Below the pieces are notes generated by a model that was not told the DNA's origin, ran no database searches, and saw nothing but the letters and a program-made list of their open reading frames with translations. Shown piece by piece: positions 46,545-53,672 of a stretch of DNA of 64,000 bases (positions are counted from its first letter, which is position 1; every line of letters starts with the position of its first letter). Source of the stretch: Ruminococcus albus AD2013 (GTDB lineage Bacteria > Bacillota > Clostridia > Oscillospirales > Ruminococcaceae); assembly GCF_000526775.1 (NCBI RefSeq), contig NZ_JAGS01000001.1:3224001-3288000 (forward strand), given 5' to 3'. Position numbers and translations under genes: made by a program.

Positions 46545-47657
46545 ATGGATCTGAATGATATCAGAGCAGAGATAAATGAAGTAGATAAACAGCTTCAGGA
46601 GCTTTTTTCAAAGCGTATGGAGCTTTGCGGACAGGTGGCGGATTATAAGATAGCTAACGGACTTCCCGTTTTTCAGAAAGACAGGGAAAAGCAGGTGATA
46701 GCGAATGTGACGGAGGGTGCACCCGAGGGTCTTCAGGGTGCCACAAGGGTGTATTTCCAGACGATGATGGATATATCAAAATGTCTGCAATACCGCAAAA
46801 TGTTCGATAATACTGGCTTTATACCTTTCAAGAAGCTTGATCTTTCGGGCAGGCACAGGGTGGCTGTACCCGGAACTTTCGGTTCGTATAACCACATAGC
46901 GTGCAGTGAGCTTTTTGAGGACGCTGACACTATGTTCTTTGATAACTTTGAGGAGATATTCAAGGCAGTATCGGCAGGTGCGGCTGAATTCGGTATACTG
47001 CCGATCATCAATTCGACTGCGGGTTCTGTGGTGCAGACTTACGAACTCATGCGTCAGTACGATTTCAAGATATGTGCACAGGCAAAGCTGAAGATATCCC
47101 ACTGCCTTGCGGCGCGAAAAGGCGTAAGGATTGAGGATATACACGATATATATTCACATGAACAGGCGCTCAGGCAGTGTTCCGACCTGATAAACAGGGG
47201 CGCGTACAAGGCGCACAGTTTCTCGAATACGTCACTTGCGGCTTGCTATGTAAAGGAAAGCACCGAGCCCTGTGCGGCGATATGCTCGGAAAAATGTGCA
47301 GAAGACCTGGGTCTTGAGATACTCCGCAGAAGCGTGCAGAATGCGGCGGAGAATTACACAAAATTCATACTCATTTCCCATGAGACATTCAAGGCAGATA
47401 ACGCCGATACCATATCGGTTTGTCTGGCACTTCCTCATCAGTCCTCGTCCCTTTACAGACTGCTGACAAAATTCTCCGTTGCGGGTCTTAATATGACCAT
47501 GATAGAAAGTATGCCCATCGCCAACACGGAGTTTGATGTTATGTTCTATCTGGATTTCAAGGGAGATATCGGCAAAAAGGAAGTCACAACGCTCCTCAGT
47601 GAGCTTTCACATGAACTGAGCTATTTCAAATTCTTAGGCAACTATAAGGAGGTATAA
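46545..47657 (+). CDS. pheA: Bifunctional chorismate mutase/prephenate dehydratase
   Basis: The P-protein of phenylalanine synthesis, 370 residues. An AroQ-type chorismate mutase helix bundle (1-90, LNDIRAEINEVDKQLQELFSKR) is followed by a prephenate dehydratase domain and a C-terminal ACT domain (about 290-365). The dehydratase TRF motif reads TKF (ENYTKFIL) and the ACT ESRP motif reads ESMP, two changes at normally well-kept places. ATG 46545 has AGGTG upstream; a TTG 18 bases earlier is less likely. ispF follows after 3 bases. Confidence 0.9.
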   Translation: MDLNDIRAEINEVDKQLQELFSKRMELCGQVADYKIANGLPVFQKDREKQVIANVTEGAPEGLQGATRVYFQTMMDISKCLQYRKMFDNTGFIPFKKLDLSGRHRVAVPGTFGSYNHIACSELFEDADTMFFDNFEEIFKAVSAGAAEFGILPIINSTAGSVVQTYELMRQYDFKICAQAKLKISHCLAARKGVRIEDIHDIYSHEQALRQCSDLINRGAYKAHSFSNTSLAACYVKESTEPCAAICSEKCAEDLGLEILRRSVQNAAENYTKFILISHETFKADNADTISVCLALPHQSSSLYRLLTKFSVAGLNMTMIESMPIANTEFDVMFYLDFKGDIGKKEVTTLLSELSHELSYFKFLGNYKEV

Positions 47658-47660
47658 GAT

Positions 47661-48134
47661 ATGCGTATTGGTCACGGCTATGATGTTCACAGGCTTGTCG
47701 AGGGAAGAAAGCTTATCCTCGGCGGTGTTGAGATACCCTATAAATTTGGTCTGGATGGTCATTCTGATGCAGACGTTCTCGTCCACGCGCTGATGGACGC
47801 TCTTCTCGGGGCGATGGCACTGGGTGATATCGGTCAGCATTTCCCTGATACCGACCCTGATTACAAGGGCGCGGACAGCCTTAAACTATTGGACAGGGTA
47901 ATGGAATATGTTGATGACAGCAACTATGTTTTCTCAAATGCCGATATGACCATATGCTGTCAGTCTCCGAAGCTTGCACCTTACATAATGGATATGCGCG
48001 AAAATATAGCTGACACCATCGGCTGTGATATCTCGCAGATATCCATAAAAGCTACTACCGAGGAACATCTTGGCTTTACAGGCAGCGGCGAGGGCATATC
48101 GGCTACGGCAGTTGTACTGCTTGAAGACGTATGA
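47661..48134 (+). CDS. ispF: 2-C-methyl-D-erythritol 2,4-cyclodiphosphate synthase
   Basis: Fifth step of the MEP isoprenoid pathway. The 157-residue protein has the zinc-binding GYDVHRL (D8, H10) and a third ligand in LDGHSDADVLVHALMDALLGA. GDIGQHFPDTDP and the C-terminal ATTEEHLGFTGSGEGI complete the active site. AAGGAGG lies at the end of pheA, and the stop overlaps the next ATG. Presence of ispF shows this organism uses the MEP route. Confidence 0.97.
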   Translation: MRIGHGYDVHRLVEGRKLILGGVEIPYKFGLDGHSDADVLVHALMDALLGAMALGDIGQHFPDTDPDYKGADSLKLLDRVMEYVDDSNYVFSNADMTICCQSPKLAPYIMDMRENIADTIGCDISQISIKATTEEHLGFTGSGEGISATAVVLLEDV

Positions 48135-48631
48135 TGCGTTTCAGACCCTATAAGTCCTGTGATGCTGAAAAGATAGTCAGCTGGACAAAGGACGAATATT
48201 CTTTCAGACAGTGGTCATCTGACAGGTTCGGAGATTTTCCGCTGACGGCAGATGAGCTTAACAGCTACTATGCCGATTACAGGGATAATGACCGCCATCT
48301 GGAATTTACAGCATATGATGAGAAAGGCATCTGCGGACACATGATAGTTCGCTTTACCGATGAGGAAAAGAAAACCGCCCGCTTCGGCTTTGTCATCGTT
48401 GACAGTGAAAGGCGGGGACAGGGGCTCGGCAGAAAAATGCTGGAGCTTGCGAAAAACTATACCCGCGATTATCTTCTTGCTGATAAGATAACACTCGGGG
48501 TATTTGAAAATAATCCCGCGGCGCTTAAATGCTATAGCGCGGCAGGGTTCAAGGAAGTCGGTACCGAGGACGGATATTACAGCTATCATGGCGATGAGTG
48601 GAAATGCATCGAGATGGAGTTTATTTTCTGA
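48131..48631 (+). CDS. GNAT family N-acetyltransferase
   Basis: A 166-residue acetyltransferase with the acetyl-CoA loop ERRGQGLGRKML (near 94-105) and NNPAALKCYSAAGFKEVG as the second motif. The ATG overlaps the ispF stop as ATGA; a second ATG directly follows. The substrate is unknown, and it has no evident link to isoprenoids. It is the last gene of the pheA operon, closed by a terminator at 48652. Confidence 0.88.
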   Translation: MMRFRPYKSCDAEKIVSWTKDEYSFRQWSSDRFGDFPLTADELNSYYADYRDNDRHLEFTAYDEKGICGHMIVRFTDEEKKTARFGFVIVDSERRGQGLGRKMLELAKNYTRDYLLADKITLGVFENNPAALKCYSAAGFKEVGTEDGYYSYHGDEWKCIEMEFIF

Positions 48632-48651
48632 ACTATAAGGATATATAATAC

Positions 48652-48683
48652 AGGCAGATACTTCACGCACGAAGTATCTGCCT
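48652..48683. terminator. Bidirectional terminator between GNAT and ABC operons
   Basis: Perfect 13-bp stem AGGCAGATACTTC/GAAGTATCTGCCT with a 6-base loop, followed by TTCCTATTTT on the plus strand. Confidence 0.85.
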
Positions 48684-48701
48684 TTCCTATTTTCCGATAT
48701 A

Positions 48702-49844
48702 TTAAAGTTCTGCCGAGCGTAGCTTTGTCTTGTAAAGCAGTGTGGTGATAATGCCCAGCGCAACTGCAAATCCTGCCTCGATAAGCAGATACTGCACAGC
48801 CTTGGATGAGTTGAAGATCGCCGCACCTGTCAGCATATCACTTACCTTGATATACCAGAATGCGGGGAGAAATCTGCCTATGGATATCACTGTTTTGCCC
48901 AGCATAGCCTGGGGTACGAATACGCCGCACATGAAACTCATGAACAGACTTATAACATTGCAGGCGAGGTTAACTGTCTGCTGTGATGGCAGCAGCATTG
49001 ATACCAGTACAGCTATGAATGCCGATACTACCGCAAATATCCCGCTGTTTACGAGATTCAGCCAGCCCATGCCGCTGTATGCACCGTTTTCCATCAAAGC
49101 TCCTGCCACCATGAACAGCACCCATATCGCCAGCACATAGATAACGCTTCCGAGGAGTATCTGCATCATGAAAGATGTGGGGCGTACAGCCGAGCAGTTT
49201 GTTCTGAAACGGACTTCCTTTTTGTTTATGGACATCATAACAGGCGAGAGCACAGATATCATAAGCGAAAGGAGTATATAAGGCAGATATCTGAAAAATC
49301 CTTTCCCGCTTTCAAGACCATTTGCATTTCCCGCTTCTGATGATATCATACTTACCTCGGTGTTTGTATCCATGGCGGCAGCGGCGTTCTTCACAGCGGT
49401 CTCCGTGTCATCGCCCGCAGCTTTGCAGGCTCTGACACAGCTTACATATTCATCAAGAAAACTGCTCATATATGCAACGCTGTAACTTTCGTAAACGTGC
49501 TGACTTTTGAAAAGTCCTTCCGTCGCTCCGTCAGCAAGGTTTTTGGCATAGCCCTCGTTTATAGTAAGAAAATAGTCCACCGTGCCGAAAAACAGCGCGT
49601 CTTTTATATCCATCTTTGAAGTTACTATATCGTGCTTTGTGCCGATATACTCGATGAGTGCCTTACTTTCTGGGGTATTATCGTTGTCGGCTATGACTAT
49701 TTTCAGCCTGCTCTCGGTGAATTTTTCATCTGTACTGCTGCTGAAGAGGAAACCTATACAAAGTGCCATAAATGCTATGGTGAACAGTATTATCAGTTTT
49801 GTCTTTTTTTTGAGTATGAGCATGAACAGCTTAAATACTTGCAT
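48702..49844 (-). CDS. ABC-2 type transporter permease (second permease)
   Basis: A 380-residue ABC-2 permease: one N-terminal transmembrane helix (about 17-35), an external domain of about 150 residues, then five more helices from about 185 to the C-terminus. This is the topology of exporter permeases such as LnrM/LnrN and YhfE types. It overlaps the preceding permease gene by 14 bases, with GAGGAAG before the ATG. It is last in the ATPase-permease-permease operon. Confidence 0.88.
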   Translation of the reverse strand: MQVFKLFMLILKKKTKLIILFTIAFMALCIGFLFSSSTDEKFTESRLKIVIADNDNTPESKALIEYIGTKHDIVTSKMDIKDALFFGTVDYFLTINEGYAKNLADGATEGLFKSQHVYESYSVAYMSSFLDEYVSCVRACKAAGDDTETAVKNAAAAMDTNTEVSMISSEAGNANGLESGKGFFRYLPYILLSLMISVLSPVMMSINKKEVRFRTNCSAVRPTSFMMQILLGSVIYVLAIWVLFMVAGALMENGAYSGMGWLNLVNSGIFAVVSAFIAVLVSMLLPSQQTVNLACNVISLFMSFMCGVFVPQAMLGKTVISIGRFLPAFWYIKVSDMLTGAAIFNSSKAVQYLLIEAGFAVALGIITTLLYKTKLRSAEL

Positions 49845-50967
49845 ACTTCTTCCTCCTTGTGAAAATAAATCCGATAGCCGTGAATATCGCTGTCATTGCT
49901 GCCAGTGTCAACATTTTGCCGATGAATCTTTCATAGCCACTATCGATATTAAGGTAGTAGAAACTGTCGCATATCACCGCAGAGGGATTCAGTTCGTTCA
50001 GCAGGGGCAGTTTTTCCATGATGACGGGCTTTATCTCGGCTACCATAAGTCCGCTGAGGAAATTTCCGCCCAGTGATACCGTCATTGCCACTGCGTTCTT
50101 TTTTTCATAGCTGCCCTTTACCAGCGAAGCTATCATGTATCCCATTGAAGTACCTGTTATACTGCCAAGTATGCCGCCTGCGTATACCAGCGGAAGTCTG
50201 TTGCCGAAACCTATCTTCAGCACGAAGGCGAGGAATGATACGCTTATCACCATGCATACAGCACTCACCGCCCAGCTGCCCAGCAAAACGGCAAGCGTAC
50301 TTATCAGCTTAGGCGTTGGCGAACAGCATTTTCTTGCCCCGAGAGGGGACTGGTCAGCTTCTGTCGCTGTTACTACCGAAAGTCCTGTTACCGAACTGCA
50401 GGCAGCTACCATCGCAAGCAGATTGTAGAAATAAGTTATGTATCTGTCTGTGCTTGAAGCTTCTATCGGTTCTTCGTCAAGCACTTTTATCTCATCTGAC
50501 ATTGCCTTTGTCATGGCGGGTATCTTTGATGGGTCTTTCTTCGCGGTATCCGTTATCAGCTTTTCTTGTGTAAGATATCTGTCCGTGAATGCTTTCAGGA
50601 TAGTTTCTTCCATATCCGAACCCGCTACCGTAAGGCTTATGGTGTCATCAACGAAAATGATACCCTCGATATCGCCTTTGATAAGAAGTTTTTCAGCTTC
50701 TTCTTTATCGGTATATCTTACTTTCAGCAGGGGGTCATCACCCTCGGATACGCCTTTTATTACCTCGCGGAATATGCTGTTCTCCTTTGTTTCGACTACC
50801 GCTGTGGGTATGACCTTGAAACTGAACTGCTTTTCAGTCAGTCCGTTGAAAGCCAGTTTGAACAGTATACCCATTACCATGGGGAAGAGTATGAGCCATA
50901 ATATCAGTTGTTTTGCTCTCAGTGTCGAGATGATGAAGTATTTGAATTCGTTGAAAAACATCATCAT
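49831..50967 (-). CDS. ABC-2 type transporter permease (first permease)
   Basis: A 378-residue permease with the same plan as its neighbour: an N-terminal helix near 15-35, an external loop domain, then five or six helices. Its first helix is followed by FNGLTEKQFSFKVIPTAVVE, the start of the external part. The two permeases are homologous in layout but clearly diverged, so they likely form a heterodimer. Its ATG overlaps the ATPase stop as ATGA. Three ATGs occur in a row; the first is taken. Confidence 0.88.
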   Translation of the reverse strand: MMMFFNEFKYFIISTLRAKQLILWLILFPMVMGILFKLAFNGLTEKQFSFKVIPTAVVETKENSIFREVIKGVSEGDDPLLKVRYTDKEEAEKLLIKGDIEGIIFVDDTISLTVAGSDMEETILKAFTDRYLTQEKLITDTAKKDPSKIPAMTKAMSDEIKVLDEEPIEASSTDRYITYFYNLLAMVAACSSVTGLSVVTATEADQSPLGARKCCSPTPKLISTLAVLLGSWAVSAVCMVISVSFLAFVLKIGFGNRLPLVYAGGILGSITGTSMGYMIASLVKGSYEKKNAVAMTVSLGGNFLSGLMVAEIKPVIMEKLPLLNELNPSAVICDSFYYLNIDSGYERFIGKMLTLAAMTAIFTAIGFIFTRRKKYASI

Positions 50968-51914
50968 TCCCCCTTGTCTCTCAATGCCTTGCCTGTTATC
51001 TCAAGAAATACATCGTTGAGGGTTGGCTGTTCGGTGGTTACTCTGCCGATGTGGACATCATGCTCCTGAAGAATTTCGAGGACTCTTATAAGGTTGTGCT
51101 TGCCCCCCGAACATGATACCGTCAGTGTGCCATCTTCGACTTCGGAACTGTAAATATGAGGAAGTGAGCGTATCTCGGAAAGCACCTCATCGGGCAGTTC
51201 GTGGAGAGTCACTTTTATAGTCTCTGTGTTCTTTATCATCGCCGTGAGTTCTTCCTTTGTACCCTCGGCTATCTTTTTGCCCTTGTCCATTATAGCGATT
51301 CGTGTGCATATCTGCTCAACTTCTTCCATGTAATGGGAGGTGTATATTATCGTAGCACCATTGCGGTTCAGTTCCGCTATACCCTCGAGTATCTTGTTTC
51401 TGCTCTGGGGGTCTACTGCTACCGTGGGTTCATCAAGGATTATAAGCTTCGGCTTGTGGGCGATGCCGCAGGCGATGTTCAGTCTTCTCAACAGACCGCC
51501 CGAAAGCTTTTTGGGGCGGAACTTTCTGAAATCTTCAAGCCCCACGAATTTAATAGCTTCTTCGACGTACTGCTTTCTCTGTTCCTTGTCGGTGATGTAG
51601 AGTCCGCAGAAATAGTCGATATTCTCCTGCACTGTCAGTTCATCATATACCGCCACATTCTGCATTATAACGCCGATATCTCTTTTGATATCGTAAGCGG
51701 TGGGGCTCATATCCTTGCCGAATATCTGTATTGTTCCCTTATCGTAGGAAAGCAGAGACAGCAGACAGTTGATAGTTGTAGTTTTTCCCGAACCGTTAGG
51801 TCCCAGAAGCCCGAATACCTCACCCTGCTTTATCTCCAGAGCCAGATGATCCAGCGCGATGAGTTCACCGTATCTTTTTACAAGACTGTCTATTTTTATA
51901 ACCGTATCAGTCAT
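50964..51914 (-). CDS. ABC transporter ATP-binding protein
   Basis: The 316-residue ATPase of the exporter. Walker A is GPNGSGKTT (near 38-46), the Q loop is MQN, the signature is LSGGL, Walker B is LIILDEPT, and the switch His is in YTSHYMEE. The C-terminal extension after about 220 is typical of ABC-2 (DrrA/LnrL-like) ATPases. An ATPase with two different ABC-2 permeases recalls the linearmycin-type LnrLMN exporters; no two-component regulator is adjacent. GGAGG precedes the ATG. A palindrome upstream (51994-52034) may be its operator. Confidence 0.93.
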   Translation of the reverse strand: MTDTVIKIDSLVKRYGELIALDHLALEIKQGEVFGLLGPNGSGKTTTINCLLSLLSYDKGTIQIFGKDMSPTAYDIKRDIGVIMQNVAVYDELTVQENIDYFCGLYITDKEQRKQYVEEAIKFVGLEDFRKFRPKKLSGGLLRRLNIACGIAHKPKLIILDEPTVAVDPQSRNKILEGIAELNRNGATIIYTSHYMEEVEQICTRIAIMDKGKKIAEGTKEELTAMIKNTETIKVTLHELPDEVLSEIRSLPHIYSSEVEDGTLTVSCSGGKHNLIRVLEILQEHDVHIGRVTTEQPTLNDVFLEITGKALRDKGE

Positions 51915-51958
51915 ATCATTAACCTCCGTAGTTTTTGTTGTTTTCTTTCATTGTCTGT

Positions 51959-52034
51959 ATTATATCATACTCCGCCTGCGGTTTGTAGTGTCGCCCATCA
52001 CTTTGTTATGTGACAAATGTCATTTTGTGATGGG
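51959..52034 (-). promoter_or_regulatory. ABC operon promoter with upstream palindromic operator candidate
   Basis: On the minus strand a TATAAT (51959-51964) lies 45 bases before the ATPase gene, but no -35 of any quality is found at the right distance. Upstream, outer arms CCCATCAC (51994-52001) and GTGATGGG (52027-52034) enclose TGACAAATGTCA (52011-52022), itself nearly palindromic. The nearly concentric dyads suggest binding of a dimeric regulator about 60 bases before the start, as expected for an activator-dependent promoter. Confidence 0.5.
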
Positions 52035-52054
52035 GAATTTCCTGAAAAATAAAA

Positions 52055-52086
52055 ACCGAAGCCGACTTCATTAAGTCAGCTTCGGT
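52055..52086 (-). terminator. Intrinsic terminator of the foldase lipoprotein gene
   Basis: 13-bp stem ACCGAAGCCGACT/AGTCAGCTTCGGT (one G:U) with a 6-base loop; on the minus strand followed by TTTTTATTTTT. Confidence 0.9.
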
Positions 52087-52123
52087 ATTATGATCGCTAT
52101 TCGCTTTTATTGAAAAATGCTCA

Positions 52124-53359
52124 TCAGGTTATACTGTCAAAAGTAAGCTTATCCCAGACACTGCAGTAAGTAACAGTCATCGCATCCATTGTTTCGGTGA
52201 ACTTCTCCTGTATCTTAGGCTGATCGTTTGTGGCGATCATCTTGTCCATATTCTCCTTGATGTAGTCCGCATCAGGCTCAAGACGCTTTACGATGAAGTA
52301 ACCGTAAGTGCCGTCCTCAACAAGTTTGTCCGATACCTGACCGGGTTCAAGAGAGAACGTCTCGTCGAGCAGAGCCTTGGGGAATCCGCCTGTGTTGTCA
52401 CGGCGCATATAGTAGCCATTGCCAGGGTTTTCATCAAGCTCGATATCCCAGCCGTATTCTTCGATCAGCTTGGAGAAATCCTCGCCGTCCTTTACACGCT
52501 GGAGCGCTTCCTCGGCAACGGTCTTAGCCTTTTCTGCCGCAGCTGTTTTAGCATCGGCATCAAGGGCATTGTAAGCTGAGTTTTTTGCACTTATCTTCTG
52601 GGAAAGTGTCATATCATCGTAGGTGGCAGCAGTGCTGTCATCAAGTTCAACCTGCGCATAGAAAGGCACCATTATGTGTACCTCGTGTGCATACTCCTTG
52701 GGGTCATTTACAAGCTTCAGGAAATCTTCTTCGGTGGTAGCATACTCGCCGCCCTTTTCAAACAGCGCAGCCATTACCTTGTTGTAGGTCTGTGCCCTTA
52801 CGAACATCTTTACCAGCACGTCATATGTAAGGTGAGATCTCTGGATCTCCTTTTCAAACTCTTCTTCGTTAGCGTAACTTTCCTTGCTTTTTTTCACATT
52901 GCCATCAATGACTTTCTGATCTTCGTCGTCAAGCTCGATGTTGTGGTCTGCCGCAAGCTTGTCAGTAACAAGTTCATTTTTTATGGAACTTATGACATAC
53001 TCAAGGAACTGCTGATAAGTCTCCTTATTATCCCTGAGAGCTTTTTCGTCGATACCGAACTGCTCGTACTGTGAAAGAGCCTGGAAATAATAGAATCTGA
53101 ATTCGTCGAATGTGATGTCTATACCGCTGATATTGCACATAACATAATCAGTGGTATCTATTTTCTCGCCGTCAACTGTCAGCGAAGCCACAGGCAATAC
53201 TTCCTGCTGCTCGGGACCTGCTGCCTCGTCCTCGTTAGCGGTAGTCTCGGAACTGTTCTTTTCTTTATCTTTTTTATTGCTTTTTTTATTGCTGCATCCT
53301 GCCATCGAGCCTGTGCATATCGCCATAGCCAGCAGAACAGCCATCATCTTTTTTAACAT
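52124..53359 (-). CDS. PrsA-like foldase lipoprotein (parvulin-type peptidyl-prolyl isomerase)
   Basis: A 411-residue lipoprotein. The signal peptide ends in the lipobox MAGC, followed by a Lys/Ser/Glu-rich linker. A SurA-N-like helical chaperone part (about 75-220) and a parvulin (PpiC) domain in the C-terminal half follow (DGEDFSKLIEEYGWDIELDENPGNGYYMRR, GGFPKALLDETFSLEPGQVSDKLVEDGTYGYFIVKRLE). It should help secreted proteins fold outside the membrane. ATG 53359 is preferred (AGGAAAG upstream). The central LSQKISAKNSAYNALDADAKTAAAEKAK insertion splits the parvulin domain, so catalytic activity is uncertain. Confidence 0.85.
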   Translation of the reverse strand: MLKKMMAVLLAMAICTGSMAGCSNKKSNKKDKEKNSSETTANEDEAAGPEQQEVLPVASLTVDGEKIDTTDYVMCNISGIDITFDEFRFYYFQALSQYEQFGIDEKALRDNKETYQQFLEYVISSIKNELVTDKLAADHNIELDDEDQKVIDGNVKKSKESYANEEEFEKEIQRSHLTYDVLVKMFVRAQTYNKVMAALFEKGGEYATTEEDFLKLVNDPKEYAHEVHIMVPFYAQVELDDSTAATYDDMTLSQKISAKNSAYNALDADAKTAAAEKAKTVAEEALQRVKDGEDFSKLIEEYGWDIELDENPGNGYYMRRDNTGGFPKALLDETFSLEPGQVSDKLVEDGTYGYFIVKRLEPDADYIKENMDKMIATNDQPKIQEKFTETMDAMTVTYCSVWDKLTFDSIT

Positions 53360-53387
53360 GGATATCTTTCCTTTCCTCACAGCGTAT

Positions 53388-53414
53388 ATTATACGCATAC
53401 GGATCTGTTTTCAA
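53388..53414 (-). promoter_or_regulatory. Probable promoter of the foldase gene
   Basis: Minus strand: TTGAAA (53409-53414), short 15-base spacer, TATAAT (53388-53393). The rest of the 313-base divergent gap to polA shows only the polA promoter. Confidence 0.5.
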
Positions 53415-53606
53415 AGTAACACATGGTACATTATAAAACATTTATGTGATGGATTTGTGTTTTAATTTGAAATATTCTGTTTTATCCTACTGACACACCA
53501 TATTGATCGGTGTTATATCGGAACATGAAATACCTGGCAATTATCCTTATTATAGCACTTTGCAGTGGTGTACTAAAGGGATAACTACAATATATATCGA
53601 TCCTGC

Positions 53607-53635
53607 TTGCATGATGGCGAGTAATGTGGTATAAT
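53607..53635 (+). promoter_or_regulatory. Promoter of the polA operon
   Basis: TTGCAT (53607-53612), 17-base spacer, TATAAT (53630-53635) with extended TGG, 37 bases before polA. Confidence 0.82.
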
Positions 53636-53672
53636 ATAACAGAACATTGTTAACAAACCGGGAGGTATACAG

